This document shows, one piece after another, positions 7,284 through 11,720 of a stretch of 11,720 bases of DNA. The stretch covers positions 15,242 through 26,961 of the forward strand of contig WQSI01000010.1 of NCBI GenBank assembly GCA_009787945.1, given 5' to 3'. This DNA is from Defluviitaleaceae bacterium (GTDB taxonomy: Bacteria; Bacillota; Clostridia; Lachnospirales; WRAX01). A model generated the notes under the pieces. That model was given only the letters and a program-made list of their open reading frames with translations, was not told the DNA's origin and did not search any database. A program made the position numbers and the translations under genes. Positions within the stretch are counted from its first letter, which is position 1, and the number at the start of each line of letters is the position of its first letter.

Positions 7284-7353
7284 GCCATGTGTGATGGGGG
7301 TGGCACCCAAAGGCTAGGGCCGGTTGCCCAGCGAAAACAGCAAGATGCATGGT
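7284..7353 (+). promoter_or_regulatory. Candidate structured RNA leader (three-helix fold)
   Basis: This GC-rich block stands out in an AT-rich gap. It can form a closing stem, GCCATG (7284-7289) with CATGGT (7348-7353), around two hairpins: GGGT/ACCC (7298-7301 with 7305-7308) and GCT-A-GGGC/GCCC-AGC (7313-7320 with 7326-7332, one bulged A, 5-nt loop). Flanking ATATAT at 7273-7278 and 7355-7360 could lengthen the outer stem. The purine-rich joins CAAAGGC and GCGAAAACAG are unpaired. It ends just before the AGGAGG (7367-7372) of the downstream gene, a position suited to control of translation. The three-way layout and the AAAG-GCUA-GGG join loosely recall a c-di-GMP-I (GEMM) riboswitch, but its usual core sequences are not matched. 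It may be a new element or a chance fold. Confidence 0.35.
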
Positions 7354-7378
7354 GATATATTTGACTAGGAGGAATATT

Positions 7379-7906
7379 GTGGAAAAGAAGGTTATTTTAT
7401 ACAATTCCGATAATGCTAAGATTGGCGAAACTTTTGTAAGGCGGGCAAGGCAATTGGTGAAGCAACAGAGGGCAGTTTGGACGGATGACCGTCAGGATGC
7501 CATCCGCTTTGCCCCTGGCGCGGAAAATTCCGAGGAGGATGCTAGTGTGGAGTTACCCCGTTTGGAAGTGTCTGATTTGCACCCCGTTCCAGATATGAAG
7601 CTAATGAAGCTTGCTAGACAGCGGGTGATTATGCGAACCGTATTCAAAGGTTTGTGCGCATCATATGTGATTGTTAACATATTTTTAGTTGCCGTTTGGT
7701 TTTTTACTTCTGGTGGTGTTGGAAACTTCAGCTTTGCTCGCTTTGGGGATTTTTTCGCGGGCAATTTGCCTTATTTTTGGCCTGGCTGGGTAATGGCAGG
7801 CTGGGGTTTGGCGCTTGTTATTGTGGGCATTGTGTTCACAATGGTGTCCCGAGTGCCTGCGGATTTTGAAAGGCATGTCCGCGACGAGTATGACAGAATA
7901 AAGTAA
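7379..7906 (+). CDS. 2TM-domain membrane protein with conserved N-terminal basic motif
   Basis: The 175-residue product starts with a cytoplasmic region whose first 47 residues (VILYNSDNAKIGETFVRRAR, then QLVKQQRAVW and AIRFAP) look like a conserved motif that I recall ahead of membrane domains in clostridial proteins. An acidic linker follows (about 48-72). Two membrane segments at about 90-109 and 134-155 are joined by a Gly/Phe-rich loop; the YVIVNIFL and FWPGWVMAGWGL signatures match the 2TM domain (PF13239 type). The C-terminus is charged and cytoplasmic. No biochemical role is known to me for this family; the domain is often found in regulators and histidine kinase-like proteins, so a sensing or scaffolding role is possible. 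The GTG start at 7379 has a perfect AGGAGG six bases upstream; an in-frame ATG at 7349 falls inside the candidate RNA fold. No terminator is seen between this gene and the one at 6679, so they may be co-transcribed. Confidence 0.78.
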   Translation: MEKKVILYNSDNAKIGETFVRRARQLVKQQRAVWTDDRQDAIRFAPGAENSEEDASVELPRLEVSDLHPVPDMKLMKLARQRVIMRTVFKGLCASYVIVNIFLVAVWFFTSGGVGNFSFARFGDFFAGNLPYFWPGWVMAGWGLALVIVGIVFTMVSRVPADFERHVRDEYDRIK

Positions 7907-7945
7907 AAAAATCAGCACTCCGCATTACAAGGAGTGCTGATTTTT
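7907..7945. terminator. Bidirectional rho-independent terminator
   Basis: A 15-bp perfect stem, 7907-7921 with 7931-7945 (core ATCAGCACTCC / GGAGTGCTGAT), and a 9-nt loop. The stem is flanked by A on one side and T on the other, so it makes a U tract in either direction. It ends both the 2TM gene (stop 7904-7906) and the TraB-family gene reading from the other strand (stop at 7952). Confidence 0.93.
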
Positions 7946-7951
7946 ATTGAA

Positions 7952-8956
7952 CTATTCCCACAGGGGTGTTATTGTGTGCCCCATATCTTCCAAAACTACG
8001 AAAACATTGCCCTGGTCGTTCCCTATCATATGTCCAATACCCATTGTCACGAAAAAGACTGTAGGCTCGGTGGTTTCCGTTAGCAGGCGGTGGATTTCTT
8101 CTGCAAATTCTATAGAGCGTTGTATTATGATTACGTCAATCATATATTCGGCGAAGGCGTTTGGCTCTGGGTCGTAGGGTCGCAAAAGAGCCAACAGTGC
8201 ATCCATATCTTGGGTGAAGTAAGCTTCCACCAGCCCCAGTTCCGTAGCGGCTTCTATCATTGTATCACGGTCTGTTAAATCTTGGATTGCGGCTATTTGT
8301 ACATCAATTGGCGCGCCGTGGAGCAGCTGCATCTCGTGGGCAAGAGGGTTAAGCCCGATTATTTGGCGGTCAAGCTCTCTGGCTATGGACATTATATAGG
8401 TGTCCACGCTGTACTCTTGAAAAATGCCCATTGTAGGGAATATTTCTGTTGCGGTTATCATGGTTGCGGCAACCATAGGTTGAAACATGGCGATTTCTTC
8501 GTAGTTAACCGACGGAAAAGTTTCCAATACATCCAGCAGGTGATTAAAGGTGTCTTCTGGCAGTACATCTGCCAAAGTTGTGCCGAGTGGCAACATCATA
8601 TATCCTGCCATTTCTAACATACCTGCAAAATCTTGCAATTCGGTCAGGTCAAATTCAAAGGCAAAAACGTCAGCACGGCGCAAAGCCTGCTCAACTTCAT
8701 CTGCTAAAGGGAAAAAATACGGCCGCCCTAAGTGCATAGAGCCGAAGATATAGGCACGGTTTCCATTATGCTCAACATAGGATAAAAGCCCATGAATGGC
8801 GGCTGTGCTATTCATTTCCTGGGAAATTTCCTCTGGTTCTTCTGATTCATAATAATCCACAGGCTCATAAACGGGGTAGTCAACTACCTCTTCTGAGCCG
8901 CCACATGCTGCTAAAACAAAAATAAGCAACATTGGTAAAAACAGTATTTTCTTCAT
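7952..8956 (-). CDS. TraB/PrgY/GumN (TIKI-like) family lipoprotein
   Basis: Surface lipoprotein of the TraB/GumN superfamily, whose members include animal TIKI, a metal-dependent protease acting on Wnt, and PrgY, which blocks peptide pheromones; the bacterial substrates are mostly unknown. The 334-residue product has a lipoprotein signal with LAAC (Cys18), a Tyr/Glu/Pro-rich linker at about 22-48, then the family domain. The two GxxH motifs are present: GSMH (72-75) after YIF, and GIGH (306-309) followed by MIG, with a conserved-position glutamate at E101 in FEFD. The usual GLET motif reads GLNP (201-204), an unusual replacement. The gene starts at 8956 with AGGAGG at 8961-8966, which overlaps the stop codon of the upstream acetyltransferase gene, so the two are probably translated in a coupled way. 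A role in degrading or binding extracellular peptides is inference. Confidence 0.88.
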   Translation of the reverse strand: MKKILFLPMLLIFVLAACGGSEEVVDYPVYEPVDYYESEEPEEISQEMNSTAAIHGLLSYVEHNGNRAYIFGSMHLGRPYFFPLADEVEQALRRADVFAFEFDLTELQDFAGMLEMAGYMMLPLGTTLADVLPEDTFNHLLDVLETFPSVNYEEIAMFQPMVAATMITATEIFPTMGIFQEYSVDTYIMSIARELDRQIIGLNPLAHEMQLLHGAPIDVQIAAIQDLTDRDTMIEAATELGLVEAYFTQDMDALLALLRPYDPEPNAFAEYMIDVIIIQRSIEFAEEIHRLLTETTEPTVFFVTMGIGHMIGNDQGNVFVVLEDMGHTITPLWE

Positions 8957-8964
8957 GCTTCCTC

Positions 8965-9369
8965 CTAAAATTGTTTCACGAAAAAATGTTCCGAATATCC
9001 GTCTTTTTCGTTTGTATAGCTGCCAACCTCTGTAAAACCTAAAGATCGGTAAAAATCCACCCCTTGAAAACCGAAGGTATCGGCGCGAAGGGTGTTTACG
9101 CCCATATTCTTTACGCGGCCTTCAAGCTCTGTTATTAGGCGTTTCCCTAATCTTTTACCTCGAAAACTTTCGTCCACCCATAAAGTGGAAATATAGAGAA
9201 TAGAAAAGGTGGTGACAACCCCATGTACACCCGCTATTAATTCTCCTTCCAATGTGATGCCTAGTCTAACTTGCCCAGTTAAGCTGTGTTTAATGTGGTT
9301 ATTATCATATTCTTCTAGCGCGTCCTCAATTTCACTAAGTTGCGCATCATCCAATTCAATTAATTCCAT
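8965..9369 (-). CDS. GNAT family N-acetyltransferase
   Basis: Cytoplasmic acyl-CoA-dependent transferase of the GNAT superfamily. The 134-residue product covers the minimal fold: N-terminal helix and beta strands, the substrate-side strand YISTLWVDESF (59-69), the acetyl-CoA pyrophosphate loop RGKRLGKR (70-77), and the C-terminal DFYRSLGFTEVG (105-116) that closes the active site. The DTFGFQ-DFYRSLGF arrangement resembles the subgroup of small GNATs related to aminoglycoside or spermidine acetyltransferases, but the acceptor cannot be read from sequence. The start at 9369 has AAGGAGAT upstream. Only an 8-nt gap separates its stop from the TraB-family start. A terminator for the M29 gene lies 24 bp upstream, so the pair needs its own promoter or readthrough; I found no convincing one. 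Confidence 0.9.
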   Translation of the reverse strand: MELIELDDAQLSEIEDALEEYDNNHIKHSLTGQVRLGITLEGELIAGVHGVVTTFSILYISTLWVDESFRGKRLGKRLITELEGRVKNMGVNTLRADTFGFQGVDFYRSLGFTEVGSYTNEKDGYSEHFFVKQF

Positions 9370-9393
9370 TGATTATCTCCTTATCATAGAAAA

Positions 9394-9417
9394 GGGGCAG
9401 GAAATAACCCCCGCCCC
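9394..9417 (-). terminator. Rho-independent terminator of the GNAT-M29 unit
   Basis: On the minus strand GGGGCGGG (9410-9417) pairs with CCTGCCCC (9394-9401), including one G-U pair, across an 8-nt loop, and is followed by TTTT. It begins 15 bp past the aminopeptidase stop codon. Confidence 0.85.
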
Positions 9418-9431
9418 ATAATTATTCTATA

Positions 9432-10661
9432 TTAGAACTTATACTCACCATTCTCAAAAATTAGGGTTTCGTTGCCGTCAGCATCAATGCCCCAAATGCA
9501 CATATCTTCAGTACCAAACATAAAGTCCACATGGGTTAGGGAGTGGTTAACGCCGCGCTTAGCCAGCTCTTCAAGGGACATTTCAGCACCCCCTACGATG
9601 CTGGTTGGATAAGCTTTACCCAGTGCCAAGTGGCAAGAGGCATTCTCGTCATACAAGGTGTTGTAAAACAAGGTTTTCATTTGGTTGATTGGAGAGGCAT
9701 TTGGCACAAGAGCCACCTCGCCAAGACGGGCAGAGCCTTCGTCCATCTCAACGATGCTTTTTAGAACTGCATCACCTTCTTTCGCCTTATAAGAAACAGC
9801 TTTGCCATCTTTAAAGTCAATTTCGATGCCGTCAATCAAGCTGCCTTGGTAGGAGAGGGGCAAAGAAGCCACAACCTTACCATCTGCACGGTTAGCGTCT
9901 GGTGCTGTGTAAATTTCCTCAGTTGGCATGTTGGGGTGGAAGTACAAGCCGTCTTTATCAACACTGCCGCCGCCTTTCCAAATATGCTCTTTTGGCATAC
10001 CAAGCACCAAATCAGTGCCTAGGCTGTTTTTAAAGCGAAGCTTATCAAATTGAGCTTCATTAAGATAGTCTACACGCTTAACAAAAGACTCGCGGTGGGC
10101 TTTCCACTCTGCAATTGGGTCTGGACCATCAGCCCGTGAAGCCTTCAAGATGCGCTCCCAAAGCTTTTCCACAGCGGCACACTCGTCTAAATCTGGGAAA
10201 ATCTTTTTCGCCCAAGAAGGAGAAGGTACAGCGCAAATTGTCCAGCGCAATTTGTTAGACATGCGCAAAGCCGCGGTTTCGGTAGTTTTTTCGCGGCTGA
10301 TTTTCGCAAAACGCTTGATACGGTCTGGGTCAACGCCGTTTAGGTTGTCTGGATTGTCGCTGTAAATCATAACATAGCCAACGCCTTTATCATCATAATG
10401 CTTGGCGCGCTGGACTAGCCAGTCTGGAAATTGGTCAAAAATTTCGTCTGCGGCTTTTAGGTAATGGGTGCGGGCAGAAACCTCGTCACGCCAGTTCATA
10501 AACACATCAGAAGCTCCCGCATCAAAGCAAGCCTCTTGCACCAAACGGGCAAATTTTGCAGCAGAAATGTCAGCCGCAATGATGATAGGTTGCCCTTTTT
10601 GTACATTTACGCCGCTTACAGCCACCAGCTTGGCGTAATTTTTCAGAATTGCATCAGTCAT
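9432..10661 (-). CDS. M29 family metallo-aminopeptidase (AmpS/PepS type)
   Basis: Cytoplasmic metal-dependent aminopeptidase that removes N-terminal residues from peptides, the final stage of protein and peptide turnover. The 409-residue length is normal for the family. The metal-binding positions known from the Thermus and Staphylococcus enzymes (E250, E316, H345, H376 and D378 in Thermus numbering) line up here with E248/E249 in PTEEIYTAPD, E315 in LGEVALVP, H344 in ASCHLALG, and H377/D379 in THVDFMFG. The N-terminal domain has the usual family start, with VQKGQPIIIAAD. The ATG at 10661 is preceded by a perfect TAGGAGGT. It follows the GNAT gene by 30 bp and probably shares its promoter at 11149-11177. 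The name ampS or pepS would fit, but I leave the symbol open because naming differs between groups. Confidence 0.96.
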   Translation of the reverse strand: MTDAILKNYAKLVAVSGVNVQKGQPIIIAADISAAKFARLVQEACFDAGASDVFMNWRDEVSARTHYLKAADEIFDQFPDWLVQRAKHYDDKGVGYVMIYSDNPDNLNGVDPDRIKRFAKISREKTTETAALRMSNKLRWTICAVPSPSWAKKIFPDLDECAAVEKLWERILKASRADGPDPIAEWKAHRESFVKRVDYLNEAQFDKLRFKNSLGTDLVLGMPKEHIWKGGGSVDKDGLYFHPNMPTEEIYTAPDANRADGKVVASLPLSYQGSLIDGIEIDFKDGKAVSYKAKEGDAVLKSIVEMDEGSARLGEVALVPNASPINQMKTLFYNTLYDENASCHLALGKAYPTSIVGGAEMSLEELAKRGVNHSLTHVDFMFGTEDMCIWGIDADGNETLIFENGEYKF

Positions 10662-10678
10662 TTTGTTACCTCCTAATT

Positions 10679-10698
10679 ATGTTAAAATATGTTAAAAT
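10679..10698. repeat. Tandem 10-bp repeat in the GNAT-M29 gap
   Basis: ATGTTAAAAT occurs twice in direct succession (10679-10688 and 10689-10698), spanning the GNAT stop codon and the gap before the M29 ribosome binding site. It probably reflects a small local duplication; no function is evident. Confidence 0.7.
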
Positions 10699-11114
10699 TT
10701 TGAATCCACAATTTGTGTATAATTACGTTTCATCATGGGTACACCCCACGTAAACATACCATATTTCTCGTAAAGAGTCACTTTATCGGGGTCGCATGTT
10801 AAGTCAATCATATACATGCCCTCAAGAGTGTCCAGCATCAGCCTAAGCAATTCGCCGCCAATGCCCCGCCCTTGATAATCAGGCAAAACCTCCAACAATG
10901 GTATATAGACAGACAACACACCGTCAGAAACCGCATTAATGAAGCCAACAACCAAGCCTGCATCCTCATCAACAGCAAGCCAAATCTTGTAACTGCCTTC
11001 TAAAATTTGCAAATGCTGTACAGATGACACTCGCCTCTGCCAACCCACAAAAAACCCGCCACTAAGCATCTTGACAGTAATGTGGTTGGTGTTGTTAGTA
11101 TATTTTATCCTCAT
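10692..11114 (-). CDS. GNAT family N-acetyltransferase
   Basis: Second GNAT protein, unrelated in detail to the one at 8965. The 140-residue product shows the acetyl-CoA loop QGRGIGGE (81-88) after the strand YIPLLEVLPDY (70-80), and the C-terminal LYEKYGMFTWG (114-124). Asp and Cys at 104-107 lie in the strand that contacts the acceptor. The substrate is unknown. The start at 11114 is chosen over an in-frame ATG at 11177 because the -35 and -10 elements of a strong promoter (11149-11177) cover that upstream part, and because GAGGTTG stands a few bases before 11114. It is probably the first gene of a two-gene unit with the M29 aminopeptidase 30 bp downstream, which could suggest a role in peptide or amino-acid metabolism, but that is guilt by association. 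Confidence 0.88.
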   Translation of the reverse strand: MRIKYTNNTNHITVKMLSGGFFVGWQRRVSSVQHLQILEGSYKIWLAVDEDAGLVVGFINAVSDGVLSVYIPLLEVLPDYQGRGIGGELLRLMLDTLEGMYMIDLTCDPDKVTLYEKYGMFTWGVPMMKRNYTQIVDSKF

Positions 11115-11137
11115 CGCTACAACCTCATCAAAATTAC

Positions 11138-11149
11138 TCAACATGTTGA
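11138..11149. promoter_or_regulatory. Perfect 12-bp palindrome at the start site (candidate operator)
   Basis: TCAACATGTTGA is its own reverse complement and lies directly after the -10 element of the GNAT promoter, sharing one base with it. This is the usual place for a repressor operator. No regulator gene is in the window. Confidence 0.4.
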
Positions 11150-11177
11150 ATATACCATACATAATCACAACTGTCAA
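11149..11177 (-). promoter_or_regulatory. Near-consensus promoter of the GNAT-M29 unit
   Basis: On the minus strand a perfect TTGACA (11172-11177) is followed after 17 bp by TATATT (11149-11154), one base from consensus. Transcription would begin near 11142, about 28 nt before the ATG at 11114, and this fixes the gene start. Confidence 0.8.
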
Positions 11178-11228
11178 GAGGATTTTTTGGAATTTGCAAT
11201 TTCAAGTCTTGCGCACCTCCTAAAAATA

Positions 11229-11246
11229 TGGTACACTAATTATAAT
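11229..11246 (+). promoter_or_regulatory. Putative pyrH promoter (extended -10)
   Basis: TGGTACACT (11229-11237) fits an extended -10 element, with a poor -35 (TTGCGC, 11209-11214) at 17 bp. A TATAAT follows at 11241-11246 but has no -35 partner at the right distance. Either could serve pyrH, which starts at 11268. Confidence 0.4.
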
Positions 11247-11267
11247 TACAGAGGGGAGCGGAGTGAA

Positions 11268-11720
11268 ATGTTCAAAAGGGTAGTTATCAAGTTAAGTGGA
11301 GAGGCACTGGCTGGTAAAAGCATAACAAAATTTTATGACGACAATATTATTTCGGGAATTGTTCTGCAAATTAAGGAATTGGCGGAAAAAGGCGTTGGTG
11401 TTGCTTTGGTCGTGGGCGGCGGCAACATTTGGCGCGGCAGGGACAATAATGTAAACATTGACAAGGTTCGCACCGACCAGATTGGAATGATGGCAACGGT
11501 GATGAATGCTTTGTATTTGGCAGATAGTTTCGAGAGGGCAGGGGTGGACGCCAAGGTGATGACACCTGTGATTGTGGGAACTGTTACCGAGCAGTTTTCC
11601 AAAAGGGCGGCTCTTGACCACATGGACAAAAAGGGCGTGGTTATTTTTGCGGCGGGAACAGGACATCCCTTCTTCTCCACCGACACCATTGCTGCCATTC
11701 GCACCGCGGAATTGGAAGCC
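11268..11720 (+). CDS. pyrH: UMP kinase PyrH (3' end cut by window)
   Basis: Cytoplasmic kinase that makes UDP from UMP and ATP in pyrimidine nucleotide synthesis; essential in most bacteria. 151 of an expected 235-240 residues are visible. Family markers are clear: KLSGEAL (8-14), the GGGN glycine loop (50-53) followed by IWRGRD, the D70-containing stretch TDQIGMMATVMNAL (69-82), and the GTG-PFFSTDT loop (130-140). Position 133 is His where E. coli and B. subtilis have Asn. The ATG at 11268 has GGAG four bases upstream (11260-11263) and a further GAGGGGAG at 11251-11258. In many Firmicutes pyrH follows rpsB and tsf and precedes frr; here its upstream neighbour is a divergent acetyltransferase gene, so pyrH has its own promoter region. 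Confidence 0.96.
   Translation, partial: MFKRVVIKLSGEALAGKSITKFYDDNIISGIVLQIKELAEKGVGVALVVGGGNIWRGRDNNVNIDKVRTDQIGMMATVMNALYLADSFERAGVDAKVMTPVIVGTVTEQFSKRAALDHMDKKGVVIFAAGTGHPFFSTDTIAAIRTAELEA

Noticed and set aside
7284..7353. A firm call of a c-di-GMP riboswitch
   Set aside because: The resemblance is limited to the three-helix layout and a short join; the GGCAAACC-type segment, the GAAA tetraloop and its receptor are not present, so only a candidate structured RNA is reported.
10679..10698. The two ATGTTAAAAT copies as a regulatory array or attachment site
   Set aside because: Only two short AT-rich copies occur, inside an operon gap, with no integrase or other mobile gene nearby.
1..11720. 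A defence island, CRISPR array, toxin-antitoxin pair, phage or biosynthetic cluster
   Set aside because: No repeats-with-spacers, integrase, transposase, nuclease or synthetase genes were found; gene content and signals are those of an ordinary chromosomal region.

Overview
The window looks like ordinary chromosome from a motile, low-to-moderate-GC Gram-positive bacterium, most likely a member of the Clostridia (Bacillota). The evidence is strong AGGAGG-type ribosome binding sites, consensus -35/-10 promoters with 17-bp spacers, lipobox lipoproteins, an ftsE-ftsX-M23 hydrolase operon, an M29 aminopeptidase, a clostridial-style envelope protein and a 2TM-domain protein. The genus assignment is inference only. 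I see no insertion sequence, phage gene, CRISPR array, rRNA or tRNA.

Layout. Positions 1-1968 (-) hold a chemotaxis receptor whose signalling tip runs off the left edge; between its two membrane segments and the tip lies what reads as a tandem HAMP-like array. It has a perfect consensus promoter. Positions 2188-3180 (-) hold an NMT1/THI5-type substrate-binding lipoprotein with its own terminator and no transporter partners in view. Divergent from it, 3439-6338 (+) is a compact operon: ftsE, ftsX and a secreted coiled-coil M23 peptidase, closed by a strong terminator. This is the cell-wall cleavage module that FtsEX activates across the membrane.

Positions 6375-6545 (-) hold a 56-residue, very basic small protein. 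Divergent from it, 6679-7239 (+) is an exported protein of unknown function and 7379-7906 (+) a 2TM-domain membrane protein; the GC-rich gap between them can fold into a three-helix RNA. A bidirectional terminator (7907-7945) separates these from the minus-strand genes: a TraB/GumN-type lipoprotein (7952-8956) translationally coupled to a GNAT acetyltransferase (8965-9369), then an M29 aminopeptidase (9432-10661) behind a second GNAT acetyltransferase (10692-11114). The last pair has a near-consensus promoter with a perfect 12-bp palindrome at its start site. Divergent from it, pyrH (UMP kinase) begins at 11268 (+) and runs off the right edge.

The genes are mainly housekeeping or envelope functions. 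No obvious new multi-gene system is visible. The items most worth a second look are the candidate structured RNA at 7284-7353, the 56-aa basic protein, the unknown exported domain protein and the receptor's HAMP-like array.
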